Positions 20,101 to 28,807 of a stretch of DNA of 64,000 nucleotides are shown here, one piece after another. The stretch lies in contig NC_079884.1 of assembly GCF_029227915.1 (NCBI RefSeq), forward strand, positions 14,446,001-14,510,000. The letters are read 5' to 3'. The notes below the pieces were generated by a model, which ran no database searches, was not told the DNA's origin, and saw only the letters and a program-made list of their open reading frames with translations. Numbering within the stretch: the stretch's first letter is position 1; the number at the start of each line of letters is the position of its first letter. Position numbers and translations under genes: made by a program. The stretch is from Hydractinia symbiolongicarpus (Eukaryota > Cnidaria > Hydrozoa > Anthoathecata > Hydractiniidae).

Positions 20101-22672
20101 GTGGAGTTTGCAGGAAAGGGGTTGGTAGTAACTCAATTTTTTGTCAGACTTGCAAGCATTGGGTACATAAGAAGTGCAGTAGTATTAGTGGAAGGTTAAG
20201 AGCTGGCATACAGTTTGTATGCAAGCGTTGCAAAGGTGAGATTATAGAGAATGAAGTATTTCCAGCTTTAATGATGTACAACAGTGGCTCGTTAGAGATA
20301 GTTAAGAACTTCTGTTACTTAGGTGATATGTTGGGCAGTGAAGGGGGTGTTGGAAGAAGTGTTACTTGCAGGATAGGTTCTGCTTGGAAAAAGTTTAGAG
20401 AGTTACTTCCTTTATTGACTAGCAGAGTCCTGTCAATTGAGGTAAAAGGTAGGTTGTATGAGGCCTGTGTAAGAAGTGTTATGTTGTACGGTAGTGAGAC
20501 ATGGGCAGTGAAGCAGGAAGATCTTGACCGTTTAGAAAGGAATGATATAAGAATGGTTAGATGGATGTGTAATGCCAGTCTAAGAGACAGAAAGAGTTCA
20601 GATGAGCTAAGAAGCAGGCTAAGTCTCTGTAGAATTAAAGATGTTATCCAGATAAGAAGATTGAATTGGCTGGGGCACTTGGAAAGAATGGAGGAGGATA
20701 ATTGGGTAAGAAAGTGTAGAGACTTGATAGTTCCTGGGGCAAAGCCCAGAGGCAGACCGAGAAAGACTTGGCAGGAGGTTATAAGGACAGACTTGATAGA
20801 GAGGAAGTTGAGTTTAGATCTAACACAGTCTAGATCAGATTGGAAGAGGGTCATTAATATACCCCGTCCAACCCATGCTAGCATGGAAAACGGACGTTAA
20901 GCCGAGAATGATGATGATGATGATTGACTTCACCCTTTTCCCAAAAAGCTTAAAAAGTCTATAGTGTCAGGGCTCTTATTTATTTATCTTACACTAATAC
21001 AAAAACCTATCAACAATTTATATAAAGGGGAAGTATTACCTCCAATGTAAAATTTCGCATGCACGCACAAATCAGAATTAGAAATTTTCTCTTGCTAAAA
21101 TTGTTGGATTTTAATTTCTTTTATACACACAAAATATGACGACGACAACAACAATACAACAACCTACTTGGTATTTTTCCCATGCATTTAAAGGCAGATT
21201 CCGGTTTCAAATAAATGTCTTGAAGACACAAAAAACCTTTAGATTTTGTAGGCCGAAATGATTGAGGGTTTGCTGCTAGATCAATTTCACCTGAAACAGC
21301 TGCAATGTGTCTAAAAGCAAATTTTAGAGCATATACATTTCACATTTACATGTTCATTCCTATTAATGAAAGCAGTAAAATGAACTTTGACCTCACTTTT
21401 CTGATGTCATGCAAATATTTGTTTGGTCTTCTAAAGTCCCATACAAATCAGTTTTGGTCAAAAAGAAATTTAAGAAACACTTTAAACTTCCTTTGAGATG
21501 TAAAACCAACTACTTCTCAGAGCTATTGAGACTGTGACCTATAAAGGCAGAGTGCTCATATTATACCTGCTTCCATCACTGACAAATTCCCAAAACTGTT
21601 TTTCAGTCTCTTTAACACTAGCATTTTGCTTCCAATACATTGTTTGGCAGTTGCACGCCATTCTGTGAAATGTCACCAATGAAACTTGTTTGTCGCTAAC
21701 ACTTTCATATGGCATTTTCGACAGTATGTCTAAATTTGCTTCAACCAACTGTCGTATATCATCCTTTTCTTTATCTGGCAATAAGTCATATGGCAAAATA
21801 TATTTTAAATAAATATCTTCCAACCTTGAGACTCTCCTGGATGCAGTTTTAGGTATACTAATGTGATCAGCCACTAATTTCCAGTTTTGATCACTGTTGA
21901 CTGCGTCTACCCCACCGAACATCTTCACTGTTTCTAGTAAGAGTGGCAAGTCCATTTCACACAGACCCAGTTGTGGGATAGAGGAGAATTTGGTAACAGA
22001 GTCATTTTCAAGTTGCTTTTTGATGCAGTGTAATGCTATAAAACTTTCAGAAGATGACACTTGAAGTCTGTGTATATGTTTCGTTTTTACATAAAACTTT
22101 AAATCATCTTGAATGAAGGAAGATGTTTTCCAGTCATTTGGTGGTGAAATTAAATATGCCATTTCATGTGACTGGGCAAGTTTCCAAACAAGACTAAAAA
22201 AATCTTTAAGTTCTTCACAGTCCGGGTGTTGTATAGTAACATCCATCATTGTTGTATCACATTCTTTTACAGTTTGAATTATATCACTTTTGTTTTTATG
22301 GGTTGCAATATTGTTTAATATCACCTTAGGGTTAAACGCAAGATCCATCTGCAATTTATTTTCATTTTGACTTACATTTTCAATTTTATTGTCTTCAAAA
22401 AGTTCATCATCAGAGTTGGAATGCGATGTAACAAGTGGCTTTGTAAAAATTTCCAACTCTTGTGACATAAATGGTGCATGACGTACACATAGAAATTCAA
22501 TAAAATCTTCAGCTTTAGGAGGTGGCCTTTTTGGTAATGTTTCAACTTCCTTTTGGCTTGGACTGGATGGATAAGCAGACGCAAACTTTCTCTGTGCAAG
22601 AGGGTATGTTTTTTGCTTTTTCGCCTCTGAGATAGCAAGTCTTTCTGTACAGGTTTTTCTTGTTTTTCGCAT
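11103..22672 (-). CDS. JARID2: JARID2, Jumonji/ARID cofactor of PRC2
   Basis: Three coding exons: 22672-21567, 21310-21168 (an identical twin lies at 17108-16966) and 11890-11103, giving 678 residues in phase. In order: an RKFA motif (K29) and PSSPS/KAEDFIEFLC block matching the mammalian JARID2 N-terminal PRC2-regulatory region; JmjN-like segment (about 147-205); ARID DNA-binding domain (about 213-305, with MFGGVDAV and IPKTASRR); JmjC fold (about 369-540); C5HC2 zinc finger (about 608-632). The JmjC iron ligands are absent (WTSDW where active enzymes have WHxE; no second histidine), as known for JARID2, which is non-catalytic and recruits PRC2. It is about half the vertebrate length (roughly 1,250); an upstream exon could supply more N-terminus. 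The large intron carries the LINE and the tandem duplication. Confidence 0.92.
12517..12720 (-). pseudogene. LINE reverse-transcriptase C-terminal relic
   Basis: On the minus strand a frame broken by one internal stop ends in a segment like FNSMPKSIREEGIFNKF and VKEYLLGH before a stop. This resembles the C-terminal tail seen in many cnidarian jockey/CR1-type LINE proteins. It lies in the JARID2 intron. Assignment rests on this tail only. Confidence 0.4.
13290..16723 (+). mobile_element. Full-length LINE (RTE-like), copy 1
   Basis: The element includes a 5' region (from about 13,290, with GGCATCCAGCTGTAAAAC), one long open frame (13507-16698) and a 3' end in short ATGATG repeats at 16,706-16,722. 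RTE-type LINEs characteristically end in short tandem repeats instead of poly(A). It sits in the JARID2 intron, antisense to that gene. The 5' boundary and target-site duplication are not resolved. Confidence 0.75.
13507..16698 (+). CDS. LINE endonuclease-reverse transcriptase with PHD-like finger
   Basis: 1,063 residues without interruption. In order: APE-like endonuclease (about 50-300; NVGTLRG, QEVRW, GGDFNGHVG near 190, QHRLLVCD), a basic linker, reverse transcriptase (about 530-790; FVDLEKAFDRVPR, HQGSVLSPLLF, catalytic LLYADD near 740), then a C4HC3 PHD-like zinc finger (about 798-845, CGVCRKG...CQTCKHWVHKKC...CKRC) and a C-terminal domain ending in GRPRKTW. It encodes target-primed retrotransposition. 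The intact frame and full catalytic motifs suggest recent activity. The finger inside the polymerase protein is a feature of some invertebrate LINEs; its role is unknown. Confidence 0.9.
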   Translation: MAVRIVNQTNCVNGAGTLRSEGVAHGRTDVRCEHRQTVTQLSHHKVDNTRLRMASVNVGTLRGRAGEVVEMLERRSVGMCCVQEVRWRGASVRFVEGRRARYKLFWIGNSDGYGGVGIFVAEKWVEKVIDVMRVNSRIIVIKFLIGNRIVTFLSVYAPQCGLSEEDKDKFYDELIAVTSKFGDTELVMVGGDFNGHVGKSSEGYRGVHGGYGFGSRNKEGERLLEFGMATDMVVCNTSFSKRQSRLITYESGGCKTQIDYFLVRKSDKKVVKDVKVISGEECVSQHRLLVCDIILKSVREAKGKYRPRRKVWKLKEEIVARQFSAKVQQLAYNSQCDSDNVESTWTTLKNCLLEASDDTCGWTKGPARHRQTWWWNNEVDQCIKEKRKLWKEWKSGGSKNIYLEAKRRARTAVYKAKSEAERNRFADVLRREDQRNEVFKIAKQMKKTNQDIVGEKCIRNDEGVLASTEEEKRVAWKNHYQRLLNTEFDWDEDNLSDDDVVEGPAMQIKTEWVVEAIRKMKIGKAAGVSGIVAEMVKASGYVGVELITSLANQIIKDGAIPSEWQSSVIVNCFKGKGDALERGNYRGLKLVDQVMKVIERVIDKLLRERIDIDKMQFGFVPGRGTTDAIFLLRQLQEKYLGKRKNLYFAFVDLEKAFDRVPRKVIWWAMRKLGVDEWLVMMVQSMYSNARSRVRINDSLSDEFSVNVGVHQGSVLSPLLFILVLEALSIEFRTGCPWELLYADDLVLIAESMEELVEKFEKWKKGLEEKGLKVNTAKSKVMISSIAAKCDLVVGKWPCGVCRKGVGSNSIFCQTCKHWVHKKCSSISGRLRAGIQFVCKRCKGEIIENEVFPALMMYNSGSLEIVKNFCYLGDMLGSEGGVGRSVTCRIGSAWKKFRELLPLLTSRVLSIEVKGRLYEACVRSVMLYGSETWAVKQEDLDRLERNDIRMVRWMCNASLRDRKSSDELRSRLSLCRIKDVIQIRRLNWLGHLERMEEDNWVRKCRDLIVPGAKPRGRPRKTWQEVIRTDLIERKLSLDLTQSRSDWKRVINIPRPTHASMENGR
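13859..17337. repeat. Segment A of the JARID2 tandem duplication, copy 1
   Basis: This 3.48 kb segment recurs at 18061-21539 with a constant offset of 4,202. The one difference I noted is T14821 versus C19023 (Phe to Leu in the LINE). It starts inside the LINE frame and includes the LINE 3' part, its downstream flank and the JARID2 exon at 16966-17108. Confidence 0.95.
16966..17108 (-). other. JARID2: Extra copy of JARID2 coding exon 2
   Basis: Identical to 21168-21310. The acceptor (TTTTAG before 17108) and donor (GTAGGT after 16966) are intact in both. The exon is 143 nt, not a multiple of three. Joined to exon 1 (ends in 2 nt) and the last exon (starts GA) it keeps frame and fills the linker just before the JmjC fold. 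If both copies are spliced in series, the second is read out of frame and reaches a TAG after 11 codons. Either copy alone would make the same protein. Confidence 0.85.
17337..18062. repeat. Segment B, duplicated JARID2 upstream region
   Basis: 726 bp matching 22830-23557. The length difference I see is the G-run: 18 G here and 20 G in the other copy. In the other copy this segment lies between JARID2 and the divergent gene at 23,810, so it is the intergenic, probably promoter-bearing stretch. Here it lies inside the JARID2 transcription unit. It includes a palindrome around TAGCTATATATATAGCTA. Confidence 0.9.
18061..20925 (+). mobile_element. LINE copy 2, 5'-truncated by the duplication
   Basis: Identical to copy 1 except for one noted base, but it begins at codon 118 of the LINE protein, because the duplication breakpoint lies within the endonuclease domain. 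The remaining frame (from ATG 18102 to 20900, 932 residues) keeps part of the endonuclease, the reverse transcriptase and the PHD-like finger. Loss of the N-terminal endonuclease motifs (NVGTLRG, QEVRW) should make it non-autonomous. It arose by segmental duplication, not by a second insertion, because the downstream flank is copied too. Confidence 0.9.
18061..21539. repeat. Segment A', second copy
   Basis: Copy of 13859-17337. The left junction to segment B shows a 2-base overlap (TA); the right edge runs into unique sequence with JARID2 exon 1. It carries the 5'-truncated LINE and JARID2 exon 2 (21168-21310). Confidence 0.95.
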
Positions 22673-22829
22673 AGTCTTAGCTTTATTTATATAAAAATTA
22701 AAAAAATATTGTTGTGAGTTATATATATGTATATATACGGCCGCTTAAAAAACTGTAAAGAGTTAAACATTTATATAGTGTCCTGATACTAATTTACCAA
22801 AATTCAATTTGTTATTCAAATATAAATTT

Positions 22830-23557
22830 CATCCATGGTACCAGAAGCATGAAAAACTAACGTCCAGACTTTATCTTTTATAGGCCTATGATTCAAAGTT
22901 TTTTTTGCTAAGTGGTAGAAATTTACGACTTTTCTCATTTCACTGTCTAAAAATCTGGTAGATTGTATATATCCAAGCCTTATCAGTCCAGACTGGGTAT
23001 TACAAGGGAATTTAACTTTATTTGTAATTGTCAGTGTATAGCAATATTCGGCAGCTAAAAACTGGCTAATTTTTGTGAAATATTAAGAAAATTTCAAATG
23101 TGATATAGCTATATATATAGCTATGTAGTAAAAAATACAGCTCATTAAGGGGAAGTAATGTAATGCCATGTGGAAAAGGAAAATATACAAACGTGCACTA
23201 TCACCTGGATGGTATATAAATGTTTAAAAAACAAACAATTGAGTAGCAAAAAAAAATTGTGAATCTATGACATGAAGGTTTCAAACACTGAAGTGGATGA
23301 ATACAGAAAAAGCAGTATAAACTTATCCACAATTTTTAAAACATAACTTTATTAAATTTATTACATAAGAACATTTACTTTAAATACAAATTGACCTAGT
23401 CCTCTTCTTAATTTTTCAAGTTTTTTAAACGGAAAAATAGAAACGCGGCACTCAGGGGGGGGGGGGGGGGGGGGAGGGCGTATTTTTTACTACATATAGT
23501 TGGACTTCAAATTAGGATAGTATTTAGCTGAACAAGGAAACTGTTTCAAAATCTGTA
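22830..23557. repeat. Segment B', intergenic between JARID2 and divergent gene
   Basis: Second copy of 17337-18062, starting 158 bases upstream of the JARID2 ATG (22672, minus) and ending 253 bases before the ATG at 23810 (plus). By position it is a candidate bidirectional promoter. It has a 20-G run with G-quadruplex potential. No TATA or initiator can be assigned with confidence. Confidence 0.8.
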
Positions 23558-23809
23558 ACTTATCCCAAACTGTCTTGTGGTGTCTGGTGTGTCGTTCTAG
23601 CAGCGAAAGAGTCAAACTTCTTGCCACATTAAAAAAGTATTTTCTTCTTTGGCATAGAAATAATTATGCAGAAAAACTGTAACTAGTAGCCACCAGCACG
23701 TGTATTTGACATTGCTACAAAAGATATATAACAAAATAACAGAGCAGAAACGTAAAAAATTGAACAGAAATGTGAATGTGTTGGTGTTTTACAGCGTAGT
23801 TTATTTACC

Positions 23810-24270
23810 ATGATGGATTCTTATTCAAAACACCACTGGTATATTTTCAAGACTTGCGGACCGGTTCAGGTTCTGATCTCACATTTGGGGAGAGTGTGGG
23901 GAAAAACTAAGAAGGGAAAAGCTTACGGATGTTATACCTGCCTTTTAATAGAAGGAGCTTGCGCAAACTCTATTAAGAAAGGGTACCTAACTTTACTCTT
24001 TTTTCACCTTTTTTAACCTTTACTTTTTAGAGTTACTATTGTTCCAATCACAGTAAACTACTCATGGCACTTTGGGACTTGTAAAACTTTTTTGCGGCAA
24101 ATGCAGGTGCAACGCACATTTTATTTAGTTAACATTCGTTATGCTTCCAAGTCCATGAAGTCAAGTCAGTGTATCAAGGGGAATATTAGTTTTCTCCTCT
24201 CATTTTTCAAACACTATTTCAGGAAGACTTCGCAACAACTTGTCCACCAATACATGCGAAAGCGAAATAA
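23810..24270 (+). CDS. Small unknown three-exon gene (98 residues)
   Basis: Exons 23810-23982, 24031-24106 and 24223-24270. Introns are 48 and 116 bases with GT/AG ends, and phases join exactly to a TAA stop; AATAAA follows at 24323. I do not recognise the family. The 98-residue product has no signal peptide or membrane segment and is rich in basic and aromatic residues with several cysteines. It includes GRVWGKTKKGKAYGCYTC and a VPITVNYSWHFGTC strand-like segment. A splice acceptor just before the ATG (TTTTACAG at 23,787-23,794) suggests a 5' UTR intron. The gene is divergent from JARID2 across segment B'. Consistent phases and the polyA signal support a real gene; function is unknown. Confidence 0.55.
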
Positions 24271-24430
24271 AATCATATTGAATTTGAAGGACGCGCCTCG
24301 TTGTAAAAATTTGTTTGCTTTTAATAAAATATTTTGGACATGTTGTCGATTTTGGACCTTACAGTTTGGGTTAAAAACCCATACTTTTAACTTACCTCAC
24401 GCAACAATATATTTGGTTGGTTTCGTATGA

Positions 24431-25091
24431 AAGAGCTTGAAAAGTTTTCAACGTTTCTTTTTTTTTTAAAGTCACTTTGTTGGTTCTCAAGATTTGTGGC
24501 TGACAAGTTTTGATATAAAATGAGGTGCTGTTATGTACATATTTTAAGCATATTTACATGAATATTAATACTTAGTTATCAAAATTATCAACCATAGCAG
24601 AAATTGTTTCTCAGTCAAGATTCCGCTAACATCAAAATTTACTAACGATAGAAGTCTTGTTTTGGTACATGCGAATAAATTAGTTGGTTACAAAGAGCTG
24701 TACGTGACTCCTGCTGAGTTTTCTAAAGATCTCTAAAAATTAGAAAAAACGATGACCTCGTACATACTAGTTAAAATTTCGTTTTTTCTAAATCCAAAAG
24801 GTTACCTACTATTAAACTTCGTATAAGTATGTGATGTTTGGGAAGCTCCCTGTCATAACATATTAAGCACAGAACAGCCCATTAAACGACCATCGGTGAT
24901 CTGGCATTATCAATATTAAAAGTCTTGACTACTTTTCGAAAAATTATTTAGCTCTTAAAATAGAATCAAATTCTATCTTATGTTTGGTCCTTCTGGTGAA
25001 GCTTCTGTTGCTCTTTCATGATACCAAACAAACATTCCAACTCGTTTTGTAAGACCAAAAAGTCTGAAATATAGTGATAGCTTAAAGATTT
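24431..25091. other. Intergenic, no gene seen
   Basis: AT-rich, with no coding or structural signal that I can support. Confidence 0.5.
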
Positions 25092-25265
25092 TTTGTTGTT
25101 GGTTTGTTTGTGTGTTTGTTGTTGTTGTTGTTATCGCTGTTGTTGTTGTTGTTGTTGTTGTTTCTTTGTTGTCGTTGTCGTTGTCGTTGTTGTTGTTGTT
25201 GTTGTTTTTGTTGTTGTTGTTATTGCTGTTGTTACAGTTTTTTGTTTGTTTGTTTGTTTGTTGTC
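25092..25265. repeat. (GTT)n microsatellite
   Basis: Long imperfect GTT/GTC triplet run followed by (TTTG)n. It opens all three plus-strand frames (poly-Cys, poly-Leu, poly-Val), none credible as protein. Confidence 0.92.
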
Positions 25266-25374
25266 ATTCCTTTCCAGCAAGTCTTTATATATTTTCGCCT
25301 TGCAATTCATTTATTGTCAGCAAATCATATCTATTGATTGGATAATGTGTAATGGTAGAAATTATGACAAATGA

Positions 25375-25947
25375 AAGATAAGAATATATTTACTTTCCTG
25401 ACGGATAAGTCATTGTGCAGTAAAGAAACGATACGATCAAGGTAAAGTAAATTTTGCACAACTTTTCACATTTGTCACTTCATTGTGATTTTAAAACTGC
25501 GTAAAACTGATATATTTTGGTCTAACAACAACTGAAGTCTAAGGAAATACACAAATTCATAGAGCAAAAAAAAGTGCCACAGAACCAAACTCGTCCCCAG
25601 CAATTCTTCCCTTTTTCAAAAGGCAAGGAATCTTGGGAACGAGGTCGAAACAAAACAAGGCTTGGTATTAGAAAAGAAATTTGATGTTAAAAAAAGTTAC
25701 GTTTTTCTTGAATGTACCATGCAACGATCATACGTTTGCAAATATTTGCATTTAAGTAGGTTCTTATAAATACAACAATAAAGAAAACACGTGATAAGGT
25801 TATCAAGTGTTGCTTCGAAACAAATTTAATTTGCGTTTACTTACTGCATCGGCATCATGAAATAGGCAATGAAACCTTGCAGATTACATACCTAAAGAGC
25901 GTGATATAAGAAGTGGAAGCAAGAAGTGGAGATAGAAAGACAATTTT
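25375..25947. other. Intergenic with a small inverted-repeat element
   Basis: No gene. At 25590-25647 an imperfect inverted repeat has outer ends CTCGTCCCCAG and CTTGGGAACGAGGTCG, the dispersed motif in opposite orientations around a tiny core. It looks like a remnant of a short MITE-like repeat. TTTATT at 25948-25953 is the polyA signal of the minus-strand gene to the right. Confidence 0.45.
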
Positions 25948-25984
25948 TTTATTAAATATACAAGTCTTCTAATATGCAACATTA

Positions 25985-27016
25985 TTATTCGCCATTATTT
26001 TCTTTGCACTCTTCCTTTTCCTCACCGTCACCATCTTCGTCTTCTTCTATTTCTTCATTTTCCAGCTCCACAATTTCTTCGTATGACACTGGAAGCAAAT
26101 CAATGCCATTGTTATTGTTCAATTCTTCTTGTTCCACAAATGTTTTAATTCGGTCTCTGGCCTGTAGAGCCACTTTATACGTGATACCAACCAAAAACAC
26201 AGTTAATATAAAAAAACACGCCACCACAAGAAGAGCAATCTTAATATCGCTTAGTTTACTATCTATATTTCCTTTAGTACTAATATTTACCCTGTGCAAT
26301 TCTTGGTTCGTATTTAGTGAGCAATTTTTTGCAATGGAAAAGTTTTGACAAGCTGGCTTCAAGTGATAAGGCTTATTACAGCGCAAAGTTGTATATATAC
26401 AAATGGTGTACGTCTTACACGGATCGACGTGTTTTATGACGCACAGCTGTTTGTTATTTTTACAACCAGTGTTGTTAAATCTTGACAAGGTCGATGAAGC
26501 GTCTTTATAATATATCTTGGTTAAAGTTCGGAATTTATTAATCATTTTATCGGACCAACTATAGGCGATGGAAATGGTGTTCTCGCTAAATGAATTAATA
26601 CTTGGTATTGTTTTGAATGAAAACGCTTTGCAATGCCACGGGTGATACGTAATGGTTAAACCCTTTCCTGAAGATATAGAAGTTTTACCGTCGTGTTTGG
26701 CTAATAATCGGATATGGTATATTCTCCCTATCAACTTTTGGTCTGCTTGACAAATAATTCTACGTTTTCGTTTGATCTTGCAGTCTATGATGTATCGTGG
26801 GGTAGTGCTGTTCTTGCAGAAATAATCCGGCCAACTTGAAGCACAGAGTTGTAAACTATATTTCATATCCAGCACAGCTGGTTGACGAAGTTTAAGTTTT
26901 ATTCGAAATCCTTTTGGTGTCATTGTCCATTTAAACTTTGGAATCTTAAAATCATAACTCGTGAGTGTATGTGATACTATGCAAGCACAAATCATATAAT
27001 GTAAAAGTTTCGTCAT
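25985..27016 (-). CDS. Type I single-pass membrane protein, receptor-like
   Basis: Intronless frame of 343 residues with its own AATAAA 32 bases past the stop. A signal peptide (1-19) precedes an extracellular region of about 235 residues. This has about ten cysteines, several N-glycosylation sites (NST, NNT, NFS, NCS, NIS) and beta-strand-like alternation compatible with two fibronectin-III/cytokine-receptor-like modules; that module call is inference. One transmembrane helix spans about 258-282 (LLVVACFFILTVFLVGI). The cytoplasmic tail is about 60 residues, very acidic near its end, with one tyrosine motif, SYEEIVEL. I cannot name a family. A surface receptor or adhesion protein that recruits SH2 proteins is the most natural reading. 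Confidence 0.7.
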   Translation of the reverse strand: MTKLLHYMICACIVSHTLTSYDFKIPKFKWTMTPKGFRIKLKLRQPAVLDMKYSLQLCASSWPDYFCKNSTTPRYIIDCKIKRKRRIICQADQKLIGRIYHIRLLAKHDGKTSISSGKGLTITYHPWHCKAFSFKTIPSINSFSENTISIAYSWSDKMINKFRTLTKIYYKDASSTLSRFNNTGCKNNKQLCVIKHVDPCKTYTICIYTTLRCNKPYHLKPACQNFSIAKNCSLNTNQELHRVNISTKGNIDSKLSDIKIALLVVACFFILTVFLVGITYKVALQARDRIKTFVEQEELNNNNGIDLLPVSYEEIVELENEEIEEDEDGDGEEKEECKENNGE

Positions 27017-28481
27017 TCTTGGTTAGACATCCTCATTTTAACATTTCCCTCTTCTGTCTGAAAATCAATATTATTTTTTAAGTGTCAGCACTGCTATTCA
27101 TGAAAACCACGCATGAATTAATGTTATTTTATTCAAATTGGACCTGGTTTTAACTAATGACAAGCATGCATTTGTGCCAGGTTGAGTCTGACATGTTTTT
27201 ATAAGAACTATTTTATAAGAACACAAGTCTCGGATTTTGCTAAAAAAGAGGAGTAAGAACAGTCTGAGACTGAAATGATTGTTTTTATAATTAAAACAAC
27301 CCAATTCTGACTTTGGCAATATAATAAAAATAACTGAATTTTCGTTTTTGAGAGAAAACTACTAGATAAAAACAAAAAGTAGCTAAAGAAGGATAAAAAA
27401 AAATAAGAACAGCTAGGTCAGATTTTACTGGTTCTTCACAAAAAACAAGGAAAGTGTTTTTAAAAGACTTAACAAAAGAAATCTATAGTCACAGCTAAAT
27501 ACAACACAAATAAGCAATACTTATGAGATTCTCTTGCAACATAGTTATACATCCATGCTTACAATAAAGCATTATTTAGCTGTCCTAGCCCTGAAGCTTT
27601 AACATTTTGTTTTGATAACATAGCAAGCTGGTAAAAACCATGATATCTGTTTAGAGACATTTAAATGAGATTAATCAACTAATTAAATTCTGTGAAATTA
27701 ATTGCTTTGAAGTAGGTATCAAGAAAATAACACGCTATTAGATTGCTAATGACACGAATCATGTGATAACAGAGCAGCGCAGTCTATGCTAAATCAAAAG
27801 GATCATTATAAATAATGCTACACCAACAGAAGCTTCTTATTCACCCACTACGCAGGAGATCCCTATACTCTCTAATACTCTCTATATCAACCTTGATCCC
27901 TTGGGATGCGCTGTACCTTTGATACTTTTTTTACAGTTACATGCGAATTTGAAAACACGCTAGAGCTAGGTTGCTTTTTCTGTTAAGCGAAGGTTAAAAA
28001 TTTTAGGTTGGTATAAATATGATAAACAATTTCCGACATCTTTTAATTTGGTACCTCGTTAATTAGAGTGAGGTTTTTTAGGTAGTGATCCTCGAATTAT
28101 AATAGCATTGTTTTTGTACTGAAAATTTAATGTCAAGGATTGTTATGTATTTTAAGCGTACTTTTAGATAACGGCCATAATATGCATCCCTAAATGTTAC
28201 TCTCAATGTGTATTTGCAGTGGAAATACACGGAAATGTCCGTCCGAAAATAAATTGTTAGTTATTAGTGTATCTTCATTTTTTATTAGCTATTATTGGAA
28301 ATCAGTGCCTTTGTTATTAACCGCATACAATTTTAAATTATCAAAAGTGAAAGTTGAAAAACTTACACAGTCATTCCCCTCCCCACACAGCTTATTGCTG
28401 TACACCACGAAAGTAGATTTGTCTCAAAGAAAACTGTAAACGAGAATGATAAACAGTAAACTCACTGCTTCGCCGAGTTAC
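27017..28481. other. Intergenic, no gene seen
   Basis: AT-rich with no supported exon. If the exon at 28482-28700 is real, its downstream exons should lie here on the minus strand, but I could not find a convincing one. Confidence 0.4.
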
Positions 28482-28700
28482 GTCATGCGTAATTAAAGCC
28501 GCTATGGTAGCGCCTGTTGCCACCGCACAACTTTTTTGTTGGTCAGCAACATTTTGTATTTTTTTTAAATATTCTAAATGCGATAATAAACTTGTTTTTG
28601 GTTTAGTTCGCCTTATTTTTCTATTGCTTTTTTGTTCTGTCCCTCGGGAATTTAGGGTTTCTCTATTTTTGCACTCTTGTTTGTCCATTTTATGTAACAT
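28482..28700 (-). CDS. Possible first coding exon of an unknown gene
   Basis: ATG at 28700, 73 codons, then a plausible donor (GTAACT) in phase 0 at 28481-28480. The product is basic and hydrophilic, then helical (LLSHLEYLKKIQNVADQQ) with an alanine-rich end. No family recognised and no partner exon found, so it may be a chance frame. Reading through the donor adds 29 residues before a stop. Confidence 0.25.
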
Positions 28701-28807
28701 TTAATCTCCTTGTTATTAAGTCTGAAGAGACAAAATATATCAAGATGAATCTGCAAACCATCAAGCCTGTCTTTACCCCGCGGTCACAAACATATTAAAA
28801 ATAGCAA

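Noticed and set aside
18061-20925. Independent second LINE insertion
   Set aside because: About 600 bp of non-LINE flank and a JARID2 exon are copied with it and the offset is constant, so it is a segmental duplication.
25093-25374. Overlapping poly-Cys/poly-Leu/poly-Val frames
   Set aside because: Product of the (GTT)n microsatellite opening all three frames.
25974-26348. 124-residue plus-strand serine-rich frame
   Set aside because: Complement of the acidic tail of the minus-strand receptor-like gene.
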